Positions 1 to 12,929 of a stretch of 64,000 nt of DNA are shown here, piece after piece. Position numbers and translations under genes: made by a program. Each line of letters opens with the position of its first letter. The stretch's first letter is position 1. The stretch covers positions 62,001 to 126,000 of the forward strand of contig JAPEHQ010000008.1 of the NCBI GenBank assembly GCA_027405735.1, in the 5' to 3' direction. A model generated the notes under the pieces. That model did not search any database, was not told the DNA's origin, and worked only from the letters and a program-made list of their open reading frames with translations. This DNA is from Mucor racemosus (taxonomy: Eukaryota > Mucoromycota > Mucoromycetes > Mucorales > Mucoraceae).

Positions 1-277
1 ACTGTTTATTAGAATGAATTAAATATGGGTTTATATAGTTATTGGGATTGTGTGATAAGATCTGATGGACAGGGATCTATTAGAAGACGTGACAATAGAT
101 ATTATTATTAATGTGTATGGATATAACATGTTATGTTTCAGTGGTAATATTGCTATAAGTTATGTTTCATTATTAGTTCCTGGGTGATAGGAACCAGTTA
201 CTGGATAGATAAGATCTGCTAGATTTGTCGGAGATCTTCTATATATCGAATATTGTAATTCTGATAGATCAGTAACA
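1..277. other. Intergenic start of window, no gene seen
   Basis: No credible reading frame is visible. It precedes repeat block X; a short hairpin lies near 178-196 (GTTCC...GGAAC). The equivalent position in the other X copies holds different sequence, so this may be a separate insertion or simply the left flank. No function is assigned. Confidence 0.4.
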
Positions 278-1990
278 ATGGTTTTTGCTTGAGCATAAAC
301 TTAATAGCACTTACTGCTTAAATTTATATGCAAGCCAAATCTAAGGTTATAGGTTATAGATATTACTGTATCACACATAAAATTTAAACAAATTAGCCAT
401 ATTTAAACTTACTGTTTTAGTTTACGATTGTCAGCTGTAAAAAGATTTGTTTTCAAGTATAGCAACGATCAAAACTATGGTTATTAGACAAGACAAGACG
501 TTAAATTATTCTTTTTTGTGTTTCTATATCATTTGAAATTTTATCACGTTTCTGGAACATTTCGTGGGTTTGTAACTAGCTTTACCTTTTCATTGAGTAC
601 ATATAAATATCATTATTGCCTTCGATTTGATCTGTTAATCAAGAAATATGTCCAACAATACAGTAATAAATAATGATATTTGATCTTAAAATGCGGTTAA
701 ATAAAAATATCAGTCTCTAGTATAGACTGCTACCTTTTATATTAAAAATATGAATTCCTTGTGTTAGCATGCGCATTCAGATAAAAGAAAAGAATACTAG
801 CTTAATATTCTGATACTATGCCTTATCAAACGGTGAATATATACTTGAAATATGAAAACAAAAAGAGAGAAACAACACACGTAGAAAAGAATTTTCAAAG
901 CTTTACATTATTTAGTGCAATTAAAACCCTACTAAATTGCACATTTCAGCCAATGTAAAAGCAGCATTACAGCGCATCAACCCATAAACTAAGCAAAACA
1001 GGCAATATCTGTTATCATAGAAACATGCATTTTTCGACCAGAAAAACAGTTTGTCATATCATAAATTCATTAAAAAATTGCAAAGCGAGCCCGTAGAGCC
1101 ACGCCGTAATTGAGCATAGCAAGATTGAATGGCTAAGTCTCTTATACTATGGTATATATCTAAATTTTAAATAAAAAAGCGTCTTTTTTTTTCTTTTTCT
1201 TATATTTAACGATGTAAAGTCTGAAAATTCAGATTTTATAGCGGACATTTTCGGGGCTCATTTTATCCTTACCAACACTCATGATTTTGATCAAAAAACA
1301 GAAAAATCAAATTTTGATACCAAAATCAACGTTTAAATATACTACATTGTGAGACAAAATTGTAGCCATAACTAATACGCATTTTATAAAGACTTAATAT
1401 TAAATGTTAAGTAATGAAACTTTGTACTTTTCCCGCAAAAACGGAATTTTGGTTAAAGAATTTTCATGTAATATATTGCAATGAAAATGTTGATTATTTT
1501 TTATTGAGCAAATAGAGCGCTAAATTTTGAATATGTGTATACTTTTTGTTTTTATAATTGGTAGTATAATTCACCCTAAATTTGCAAAACGAAAAAAAAA
1601 AAATTTAAAAATGTCAAAATTGATGATCTGGACAAAAATAATTTTCTAAATTAATATTCCGCTTATAAGCCTTGTAAGTCTTAAAAATAAGAGATTTTAT
1701 AATACTTGAGAACTTTTTCAAGAATTTACGATGCTGTACCCACTTGATGCAAGCTTATTACTATAAACCTTTATACATGTTAATACTACGTAGTAGTTTA
1801 TTTGATGATGATATAATCTTACTTGATAATTAATGCGTTAGAGGTGATTTACATTAAGTTTAATCTTACCCCTCCAACATCATAAACATAAACATGGCTA
1901 TCACTGGGACCTATTGCCACCTTTTTACCCTCTTTGTCCCAAGCCAATCTATTTAATGCTTTACCAGCAGAACAAACTTACTTTTGATCT
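278..1990 (+). repeat. Repeat block X, copy A
   Basis: This stretch reappears, diverged by a few to about 15 percent, at 31145-32900, inverted at 36095-37850, and at 60995-62950; a partial copy is at 34075-35045. It begins near the shared words 'acaatggtttttgcttgagc' and ends in a recognisable dynein intermediate chain exon fragment on the minus strand. Apart from that fragment it holds no long reading frame. It is probably a non-autonomous transposable element or an old segmental repeat; the family is not recognised. Confidence 0.75.
1870..1978 (-). pseudogene. Dynein intermediate chain WD40 exon fragment (copy A)
   Basis: The minus strand reads ALNRLAWDKEGKKVAIG, then SHVYVYDVG, then a GTAAG donor. 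This pattern matches the last WD40 blade of cytoplasmic dynein intermediate chains, where a conserved (A/V)LN.(V/L).W precedes a G..G.(I/V)YVYD(V/I)G(E) strand. Only a few tens of codons survive and there is no gene around them, so it is a captured fragment inside repeat block X. Three more copies occur in this window. Confidence 0.65.
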
Positions 1991-2329
1991 ATAAAAATTG
2001 ATTTATTAGTAAATCAATTATTAATAACAAGCTAATAAGTAATAATTATGGTGTACCTTTGATAGTTGATAGTGAGATACAAGACAACATTTTGTTTTCC
2101 TCTTCTTAGCTGTTGGCCACTAAATAGAAATGAATGCTTTTTAGAAATTAAATAGACTAACATAAGTTTATTCATTCATTCAAATCGAGTCAATACTATA
2201 TATACTTTTATAATCACCAGTTTTTCTCCAGGTAGATATTGACTTTAGACCAAAAAAGCATTGATTATAACGTAGATAATGGAACAAAATGATTAAGTCC
2301 TGGGCGCTTTTTTTGCTCAAGATATTATA

Positions 2330-3130
2330 GCGTGCCCTAACATTAACAATTAACAGTTAATAATTTATTTCCAAATAAACAATAGGAAAAACATATACTT
2401 GCACGTGCTACTTGATTTCAGTTTATAAAAAAATATTAGTCTTTTTGTTGTAGTTTTAAACATAAACAAAAGAGCTGAGGAAAGAGTAGGGAAGAAAAAA
2501 GATTTTGTGTATTACAAACAGGAATTTACAAAGGTGAGAGTTTATGGATACATACAATCTTATTTATAGAAAGAATAATAATAAAGACTAGTAACATTTA
2601 TCATGGAGAACGTAGGCTTTATTACTAGAGAAACTAATGGTAAAAGAAAGAACCAAGAGCTTCTAGGTCTTAGTTTAAAAGTCTATTTATAAGAATTACA
2701 TTTCAATGTGAGTTAGAAATGGAATTGGCTTCAAAGTTGGCTGTTTAATATCCTCGAAAACCGACAAAAGGCATGCATACTTTTAATGTTACTAAACAGG
2801 TTGTTGTCGTTGTTTCCATTTGGTCTCCGAAAGAAGAATATGGGCATAACTCTTTCAAACCTCAAATTTCAAATTGATATATCTCGTCAATAACGCAATT
2901 TGTTGAATCAAAGTAACTCATATCTGCTTTAAACTATTTAAAGTATCTTCGTTATTAATTATATTATGATTGATATACTTTAGTAAATTGATTAAAAAAC
3001 CTCGATCTCATTGGTCTGCTCATCTGGGCATAATGATCTGCACAATTTTTTTTATTCTATCCATCTGTGAAAATCATTATACCCATGGGAACCATAGCTC
3101 GGCCGCAATGTATAAAATTATACGTTTTTT
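2330..3130 (+). repeat. Dispersed repeat, inverted copy at 59930-60475
   Basis: The segment from 'gggcacattatc'-like sequence to the CCCATGGG area matches the reverse complement of 59930-60475. This copy is longer because a solo LTR (2535-2766) is inserted in it. A 60-codon frame at 2970-3152 is not conserved and is not called a gene. Confidence 0.6.
2535..2766 (+). mobile_element. Solo LTR, copy 1
   Basis: A 232-bp unit starting TGAGAG and ending CCGACA (TG...CA ends) is flanked on both sides by AAAGG (2530-2534 and 2767-2771). The uninterrupted site (one AAAGG) is visible in the inverted copy of the host repeat near 60250. A second copy at 61400-61634 sits at an unrelated site with its own 5-bp duplication. 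TG...CA ends, 5-bp duplication and no internal region are the marks of a solo LTR left by recombination of an LTR retrotransposon. Confidence 0.8.
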
Positions 3131-3139
3131 CTTGCAACA

Positions 3140-3640
3140 ACATTTATTCTAAATCTTGTGCATTTCACCTTCTACAGTGTCAATACATCTTACAATCTAT
3201 AAACGACGACATGTATTGAAGTTCAAGTCTTGATATCGGATATAAGAAACTCCTAGCGTACCAAGTTTAATCCAGTAATTACCAAGAACGCTTGGACCTC
3301 AATTATGACACCATATTATTTCATCCCAGCGGTTAATCAATCAAGTAGCTATCAAATCAACATGCAAGCACAATTAGCGTACCATTGAAACAAGGCAACT
3401 CACAAGCTCTGCAAGAACGGTTAAATTATGATTGATCCATTTCAATTCATAGATTATTATCAAACAGATCTAATGGTTTAATAGTGCCTCAAATTACATC
3501 TCAGGACCTCAATGTCAAATCAATATAAAAGGCCATATTTTTATATCTAAATAAACGATATCTTGTTTTTATTATTCAGTTGAAGAACTGATTCATTACT
3601 CATTCTCTTTTAATTGTATTCTTTTTTAATTATTATTTAT
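3140..3640. repeat. Short repeat block shared with 29500-29760
   Basis: From about 3410 to 3640 the sequence matches 29500-29760 in the same orientation and its mirror copy near 39235-39500, including 'ttaaattatgattgat' and 'gaagaactgattcattac'. No gene is seen from 3140 to 3410. Confidence 0.55.
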
Positions 3641-5110
3641 CAAACCTGAAAATATACGACACAGTATTCATAGATATCGTAGCGTTTAAAATCCATCTGG
3701 AACCTACCGTAAAATCTTCAAATAAGATGTGTCTTCGTTCTATAGGCCATTGATATCTCGCAGAAATAGATTTATTAATACCAGAATATAAATGCACTGG
3801 CCAAACATTGAACAAGATTGAACAAGGTTGACGTGAAATAGAGCATAAAAAATTGAGCACTTAACTTGAGGCGTTAATTTTTTGTATGCACAAGACAGAT
3901 CCAAATCTAAGCTCCTTTGAATTTTCTGTTTCGGCAAAAAATATTGAATTTTCGTCGAGATAACTAAGATAATAGTCCATATCACAGCTTAACTCTATGG
4001 TAACTGAGTTCTAAAATCGATTTATTATGGAATCGATCAGAAAATGATCAAAAAAATAAATTCGTTTAATAGCTCATGAACTGCAAAGTAAGTAGACCTA
4101 GCGTGTTAAATAGTTTTTGTACAGTTTTAAATTCTGCATCTATCTAAATACAATTTAGACAAATGCTTTATATTAAATTTCGGGAAAAATGCAATTACAA
4201 TTTTGGAGGTTTTTTGAAAATCCACATCAATTTTTATAAATATATTTTAAATCTAAGTAATGCAAATGATGGACAGCAAGATTATCTATCGTTTGAGCTA
4301 TTGCGAAACCTTCTAGCTGCATTTTTTGTAGAGAAAACCAGATTTTTGTCCAAAATTTTTTCAGATTCAGAATTTGGGATGAGGGTATATAAGGGAAAAA
4401 TAGAAGCTAGAAATGAGAGTATATTGTACACATTTTTGAGAATATCTCCACGAAAAATCAATATTTTGAAAAAAACTAAATTGGATCTGAGATAGCTCAA
4501 TAAGATTGATGATATGAATGCAAAAAAAATATTGCTCAATTTAATCAATATTTTGAAATCTACTATAGAAATGCCTAAAAAATGAAAAAAAAATAAAGGT
4601 GCTCAGAAAATTTTTATATTAAAATATGTTATAGAGCACTTTAAAACAAGTAAGTTTTATTATTAAAAAGTGTTAGTATAGCTTAATTTTTTCTAGAGAT
4701 ATGAAGCCTCAAAGTTTTCAATCCATTAGCAGTGAAATACGCGTAAAAAATCTGAAACCTTAGCACTGAAAAATTAATACCAACTGCAAAAAATAGGATA
4801 TTTCCGGATACTTGTTTTTAGATTAAAGTTGAACATCTCAGGTGCATCTTCATATAATCTTTTCTTGGTATTATTTAGTAAAAAAAAAATAGAGCAAGGT
4901 TGAAAACTTGGGCCCAATTTTCAAGAAAAAGGCAGTGAGCTTTATGCGTTTTTGAGTCTTTCGTAAAATATAGAATAAATGTAGGAACAGGTAGCATAAA
5001 TGCGATCAATTTGTATCTGTTAAGCAGTGTCTAAAGTATATCTTAAAAAGTATTTAATATGAAGTTGGCTATAGAAAAGAGGGCAGGCTCAAATTTTGAA
5101 GATAGAAAAC
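3640..5110 (+). repeat. Repeat block R1, copy A
   Basis: This is an AT-rich block found also in both arms of the two palindromes and at 57650-59645. It contains a 110-codon frame at 4163-4495 with the segment LLAAFFVEKTRF, and an antisense frame at 4282-4548; both recur in other copies. Downstream is a strongly conserved non-coding core (about 4725-4860) containing 'tagcagtgaaatacgcgtaa' and 'ggatatttccggatacttgt'. This copy has an in-frame stop in the longer frame near 4493, so it is decayed. No known transposase is recognisable. Confidence 0.7.
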
Positions 5111-5562
5111 TTTGAAATCTAGTAGGGGTGGATTATAAAGAAAACTGTGATGAAGATTTGGTTTTCAAAACGGCTTTGAATAGACATTGAATAGGGGCAA
5201 TCCTCTGTTATAACTGCATCAGGAAAGAGCTGTTTTTATGTGAATATATATATATCAGCATTCATCTAAACATTATTTGTCAGATTAAATAAAGCAAGAA
5301 AATTATGCAGCTTCTCTATAAACAATGAATCAAATGAGTTCAACTTTATGTCGAGATGGCACATAATGACCTGTATCATATCCCATAATTCTCTAACAGA
5401 ATGAGCACAAACCCCATACTTTCAAATTGGCTCACCGATTGAAATCCTCGTTAGTAATCGCAATTAAGATTTATGCCTTTTTAATTAACTTTTTCCCGTC
5501 CCTTTTTTTCTTCTTGACCCATTCATCCCTCTTTTCTTTTTATCATATACAAACATATTACC
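5111..5562. other. Intergenic, 5' flank of the OYE gene
   Basis: No gene is seen. Pyrimidine-rich sequence (about 5490-5540) directly upstream of the start codon at 5563 is typical of fungal core promoters; no specific operator can be named. Confidence 0.4.
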
Positions 5563-6669
5563 ATGACAAAGGCCTTTGAACCCATTAAAGTTGGTCGTCA
5601 TCAACTTCAACATCGCGTTGTTTTGGCACCCTTAACGAGATTTCGAAGTACGTTAGGTCAGGCAGTACCTACTGACTTATTGGTTGATTATTATTCACAA
5701 AGAGCTACACCAGGAGGTTTATTAATCACCGAAGCAACATTTATCAGTAGACTTGCTGGTGGTTATCGCCAAGCACCTGGTATTTACAGTCAAGATCAAA
5801 TTGAAGGGTGGAAGAAAGTAACTACAGCAGTTCATAAAAAGGGAGCAGTTATTTATTTGCAATTATGGCATTTAGGAAGAACTGGCTCATCTAATTTGAA
5901 CCCCAACAAGGAGCCTATTGTTTCTGCATCTGCTATTCCTATTCCTGGCGTAAAGCCCAATGGAAAGCCATACGAGACTCCTCGTGCTCTTGAAACTGCA
6001 GAGGTTAAAGAATTGGTTAAAACTTACCGTCAAGCTGCTCTCAATGCTATTGAAGCCGGATTTGATGGTATTGAAATTCATAATGCCAATGGTTACTTGT
6101 TAGATCAGTTCGTCAATTCTAGTACAAACAAGAGAACCGATGAATATGGTGGATCTACTGAGAATCGTGGTCGTCTGACACTTGAAATTGTTGATGCTAT
6201 TGTATGTGCCATTGGCGCTGACCGCACTGCCATTCGTTTCTCTCCTAATGGTTCCGTCCAAGGTATGAAAGATGAAAATCCCGTAAAAACTTGGGGTTAT
6301 TTGACCACTCAACTTCAAAAAAATCATCCTGATTTGGCCTATCTTCATTTCATCGAAGCTCGCTCTGATTTTAGTATTGATGGTAAAGTTAATACCGTCG
6401 ATACACTTGAGCCTTATCGTCAACTTTGGAAGGGAGCATTCATTACAGCTGGTGGATTTTCTACTGCAATCAAGCATGCCGTAGATCTTGCCGAAAAGAC
6501 TGGTAATTTGATTGCCTTTGGCCGTGCTTTTATTGCTAATCCTGATCTTCCAGAGAGAATCAAGAATGAATATGGTCTCAATAAGTATGACAGAAAGACC
6601 TTTTACACTCATGATGCTATTGGGTATACAGATTATCCTTTCCACGGTGAAAAGAGTAGCAGACTTTAA
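5563..6669 (+). CDS. Old Yellow Enzyme family NAD(P)H:flavin oxidoreductase
   Basis: An intronless gene of 368 residues for an FMN-dependent ene-reductase that reduces activated C=C bonds of enals, enones and oxylipin-like substrates with NAD(P)H. It has an eight-stranded TIM barrel layout. The N-terminal FEPIKVG and LAPLTRFRS strand is at 5-29, GGLLITEATF at 51-60 and LQLWHLGR at 99-106. The active site reads IHNANGYLLDQF with H173, N176 and Y178, equivalent to the substrate-binding His/Asn pair and proton-donating Tyr of yeast OYE1. The FMN phosphate strands are ITAGGFS and IAFGRAFIANPDL near the C-terminus. Length is slightly under the usual 370-400 residues. No targeting signal is visible, so it is probably cytosolic. 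It is convergent with the catalase; the pairing of two redox-stress genes may be coincidental. The physiological substrate cannot be told from sequence. Confidence 0.95.
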   Translation: MTKAFEPIKVGRHQLQHRVVLAPLTRFRSTLGQAVPTDLLVDYYSQRATPGGLLITEATFISRLAGGYRQAPGIYSQDQIEGWKKVTTAVHKKGAVIYLQLWHLGRTGSSNLNPNKEPIVSASAIPIPGVKPNGKPYETPRALETAEVKELVKTYRQAALNAIEAGFDGIEIHNANGYLLDQFVNSSTNKRTDEYGGSTENRGRLTLEIVDAIVCAIGADRTAIRFSPNGSVQGMKDENPVKTWGYLTTQLQKNHPDLAYLHFIEARSDFSIDGKVNTVDTLEPYRQLWKGAFITAGGFSTAIKHAVDLAEKTGNLIAFGRAFIANPDLPERIKNEYGLNKYDRKTFYTHDAIGYTDYPFHGEKSSRL

Positions 6670-7127
6670 TATATGCATTTAAGCTGTAATTTATCCAAAT
6701 AGAGACAATAATTTATGTGATACAATATTATGAAATGTGGGATTTTTTCGCGATGTTCGAACAATCAAATATACACTATTTAAAAAGGTATTATGTGTGA
6801 ATAAAATAAGATTTTTTAAAACAAAATATACTCAAATGTAGCCAGAATGCTAGACTTTACCATGAATGCTTTTTCATGTATATATCTACTTTTGAACTCA
6901 CAGGAAAATTCATTAAGTTTATGAATGTAAAAATATTATTTAAATATGAGAGCCGAAAATTGTATATTTTTTATAATACATTTAAACAAATGCTTTTATT
7001 TATTGATATTTATAAAATCAAGCAGTTTTTTTTTTAATTCTCGATAGGAATTATTATCATATAGAATGAGAAGAAATAAATAAAGGGTTCAGTTTTTTTT
7101 TAAAGCAAAAAGTAAAGTGTAAAATAT
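6670..7127. other. Convergent intergenic region
   Basis: The 3' ends of the OYE gene (plus) and catalase (minus) face each other. AATAAA-like words occur near 6800 and TTTATT near 7077; no reading frame or RNA gene is seen. Confidence 0.5.
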
Positions 7128-9025
<1,898 letters not shown>

Positions 9026-9498
9026 GTTTAAATATTAGAGAGAAGGGGGGGAGATGTTTGTTTATTGGAGAGAGAGAGAAAAGAAAGAAAGAGAAAAAAA
9101 ATCAGAAAAACAAAAGAATAGAAAAGGGGAAAGCCAAAGATGCTTATAATTTATAGTCCTTTATGGCACCTTGACCTTTTGTGTGAATGGGGAATCACGC
9201 GGATTATTAAATAGCTTTGTCATACAGGCCAATCAACATGCAAATATACTCCAATGTAGTATTGAGTAAAATATATATGATTGTCAATATCTCCAATCAA
9301 AACTGCAACTAGCAAGCTTAATCAGCACAGTCACTGTACTACACATCAGTTTGGTATTTATTCTTTCATAATGCTGAATCTACCCCGGATTTTTTAGCTC
9401 TTAAAATTTGCTGCAAACTATCAAATTATTTTCACATGGTGGGGAAGGGGAGGTGTGAAGGAAGAACCATTTTTCCCCGTACTTGAAATTATTGCATC
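9026..9498. other. Catalase upstream region
   Basis: Purine-rich tracts (GAGAGAGAGAAAAGAAAG, about 9069-9100) on the plus strand equal a CT-rich leader on the catalase strand. No other gene is seen. Confidence 0.4.
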
Positions 9499-9766
9499 AT
9501 GATTGAAATCATCAATAAATTAAATCAATCGATTGAGCCGCTCAATATACCGGAGGAAGAAAGATATAAAACTGGAAAGATGATGGCTACAAAAAATGAC
9601 ATTTTAGAGTGTATTTCTGATTATGCCATTGCAAAAGTTGCGTGCGAATATTTCGAAATACACAACAAACCTTTTTTGTATCCCAGATCATTATAGAATG
9701 TGGGCTGCATCAGGCGTTACTGGTTGGAGTCTAGTCATTGACAAGCGTATAAAAAGATACTTGTAA
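9499..9766 (+). pseudogene. Small unrecognised ORF, probably frameshifted
   Basis: A 65-codon frame starts at 9499 and ends at 9696. From about 9675 a different frame continues as IPDHYRMWAASGVTGW and then about eleven more residues to a stop near 9766. The composition of both parts looks protein-like, which suggests one small gene with a frameshift near the T-run at about 9672 or with unseen splicing. No domain is recognised. It may be a decayed gene or chance. Confidence 0.25.
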
Positions 9767-11160
9767 ATATAAGACCAGCTTGATTTTTGTCTTGTTAATA
9801 ATGTATATTTTTCTTGATCAAAATTGATTACAAGATTATAATATTAAACATGTGGCCTGTTGTTTTTAAGGTAATTTTGCATACTTAATATTAAATCCAT
9901 ATCGCCTGTCATTAAAATTACAATACACATAAAGCTTTGCCAGTAATAAATGCATACGCCCTAGTCATGTTTCTTCGTAGACAAACAACGAATAGCCATA
10001 TATAAGACCTAATTATCTACTATCCTAGACCTATTACCATTATCAAGTACATAACAGGCACACTTTACGGTGAATAACCCGTACCTGGGTCTGTGGTCAA
10101 TATGAACCAATGGAGACTCACTACAGATTCGTGTAAAATCGATCTTTGAAGGGTTTAAATACCCTTTTTGGCAGTTTATAAAGCGCAGATTTATCCCAAA
10201 CCATTTCTCAAATTGAGTATCTATTTTCTATATCATTTCTCATTTTTTAGATATGAAAATTTTCGTAAAAATCGGCCACAAATCATGTACTACCGAGGAT
10301 TGCTGTATGTCCACAATTAGAATCCCAAAATGGATTTATTTCCACAATCCATTTATCGTCTTGCATTGGTGTGGCAGCTCCTAATCCACATTTCTCTCAG
10401 CTATTCACATTTTTGTTCTCAAATGTCCACATTGAAAAAAAATATGATAGTTGATGCCGTCTACTTTTTCACAGATATTGTTTCGACTGCGAACGGAATT
10501 TGATCTTTTACTTTGTAATCAGGTTGTATCTTCATGCGTAAACCTGGTATTATTAACTAGTTTAAATATAAATTAATTTCTAAATTTGAGTTGATAGCAT
10601 TTCGTAGTCTAAAGGTGTGAATTGTAATTGCTTCTTACTTTTTTATTTCATAAAAAACTGTAAAATAAAAACTTTAAGGTTATATCCGAGATGTTACATC
10701 TAGATCTAATTTTTGTTATTTTTATCCTCCATACCCTAAAGTTTTAAAAAATTCTTTAAAGACCTGAGCTCATTTCCTCACTGCTTAAAATCGAAACTTC
10801 GCAGAAGTATACCTCATCGAAAAATTAAGATACAGGATTAGTTTTTGGTAGGATCTGCTTGTTCAAAAATTCTCTTCCAACATATTGAAGTTTTAAAAAA
10901 TTCAAGGGTTCTCATAATTTGCGTCTTTAGGATACTTTCAAGAACTGAGCATATCAACTACAGCATATTTTACTCAAGTCATAGGGATAACTTATATCTA
11001 TTTAGTACAATTTAATTTTTTTTGAATATCTCAATTTTTGATAGAGAAATTCGTAAAAAAAGTGTTGAAAAAATTCTGTGGTCGATCATCCCTTTTCATA
11101 GTATTCAATCAACCCTTTTTTTTTTTTTTGGATCTCAAAAACCCACACAAAAATTTTGAT
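9767..11160. other. Intergenic, no gene seen
   Basis: AT-rich sequence with no supported reading frame. The only frame over 80 codons, at 11038-11295, runs into repeat R1 and is not conserved in other copies. A weak resemblance to R1 words near 10680 suggests very old repeat debris. Confidence 0.4.
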
Positions 11161-12560
11161 TTCTCCATAAATAATGTAGCTACTTTCGGAAAAGTTACTC
11201 TCCATGATAAGCTAAAATGGAATGCATTATTTTCTTCGTTAATGCCCATTCGAGTAAAATTTGAATTTTCAGAACCTTCAATTTTCAAAATTTGAGCGTG
11301 CCCTCTTTTCTATAGCCAACTTCATGTTAAATACTTTTTAAGATATACCTTAGACACTGCTTAACAGATACAAATTGATTGCATTTATGCTACCTGTTCC
11401 TACATTTATTCTATATCTTACGAAAAACTCAAAAACGCGTAAAATACACATTTTTTCCTTGAAAATTGGGCCCAAGTTTTCATCCCTGCTCTACTTTTTT
11501 TTTTCTACTAAATAATACCAAGAAAAAATTATATGACAATATACCTGAGATGTTCAACTTTAATCTAAAAACAAGTATCCGGAAATATCCTATTTTTTGC
11601 AGTTGGTATTAATTTTTCAGTGCTAAGGTTTCAGGTTTTTTACGCGTATTTCACTGCTAATGGATTGAAAACTTTGAGGCTTCATATCTCTAGAAAAAAT
11701 TAAGCTATGCTAACACTTTTTAATAATAAAACTTACTTGTTTTAAAGTGCTCTATAACATATTTTAATATAAAAATTTTCTGAGCACTTTTATTTTTTTT
11801 TCGTTTTTTTTGGCATTTCTATAGTAGGTTTCAAAATATTGATTAAATTGAGCAATATTTTTTTTTCATTCATGTCATCAATCTTATTGAGCTCTCTCAG
11901 ATCCAATTTAGTTTTTTTCAAAATATTGATTTTTCGTGGAGATATTCTCAAAAATGTGCACAAAAATATATCCTCATTTCTAGCTTCCATTTTTCCATTA
12001 TATACTCTCATCCCAAATTCTGAAACTGAAAAAAATTTGCACAAAAATCTTGTTTTCTCTACGAAAAATGCAGCTAGAAGATTCCGCAATAGCTCGATCG
12101 ATAGATAATTTTTTTGCGCATCATTCTAATTACTTATATGCTAAATATGTTTATCAAAATTAATGTGTATCTTAAAAATCTCCAAAATTTCAATTGGATT
12201 TTACACAAAATTTAATGTGAAATGTTTGTCTGCATTTTTTTAGATGGATGCAGAATATAGAACTGTACAAAAACTATTTAATACGCTAGGTTGACTTACT
12301 TTGCAGCTCATGAGCCATTAAACGATTTTGTTTTTTTCAATCATTTTTCATTGATTTCAACAAATAAATTTTGGAACCCCGTGATGATAGGTTTTAAGCT
12401 GTGATAAAAACTATTATTTTGATTATCTCGACAAAAAATCAATATTTTTTTCTAAAACAAAAAATGCAGAGTAGCAATCAATTAGACAATTAGGTCTACA
12501 ACAGTTACTCACAAAACTGTTCCAATATCTTGCATTTTTAGCTTCTTCTATGCCATTTAT
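11160..12560 (-). repeat. Repeat block R1, palindrome-1 left copy
   Basis: R1 is in reverse orientation. It carries the 99-codon frame at 11790-12089 (minus) with the segment LLAAFFVEKTRF and the opposite frame at 11839-12108. The copy extends left of the palindrome arm to about 11160, whereas its mirror copy stops being identical at 15599. Confidence 0.7.
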
Positions 12561-12929
12561 CTAGGTAAAGTTGTGTGAAACATGCCTTTACAAAATACAT
12601 TTTTAGAAAGAGGGATATCTCATATATCTAAAAAATACACGCTGCTATAAGAGCTTCCATTTGCCATAGCCTGTGTCACCACTTCAGTCAATCGGTATAT
12701 TATTGAAACGGGTTTGAGACCAATTCTCAGAAAATACAAAATAACCGAACAATACAGAACCAGAAATTGAATTGCGCAGCTGAAAGTTTGTTAATAAGAG
12801 CAAGTACGCCTACATAATTAAAATGTTTAAAATAAGTTGGTGTAAAAAATAAGTCAGCATTAGAAATGGTCGGAAAAGACGACTGAGGGGGTTGGGAGCT
12901 GTTGTCCAAAGGGGTCGTCTTCAGTTGAT
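11382..12929. repeat. Palindrome 1, left arm (1.55 kb inverted repeat)
   Basis: Every position checked pairs with the right arm at the position summing to 26981. For example 11839-12108 mirrors 14873-15142, and the frame at 12727 mirrors 14254. The outer part is repeat R1; the inner 370 nt or so are other sequence ending in GGGGTCGTCTTCAGTTGAT. Arms appear almost identical. Confidence 0.9.

Noticed and set aside
1080..1125. Possible tRNA in the GCGAGCCCGTAGAGCC area
   Set aside because: No cloverleaf or A/B box pair; it is part of repeat X and varies between copies. No tRNA or rRNA gene was found anywhere in the window.
6100..6678. 192-codon frame antisense to the OYE gene
   Set aside because: Shadow of a highly conserved gene on the other strand; no motif of its own.
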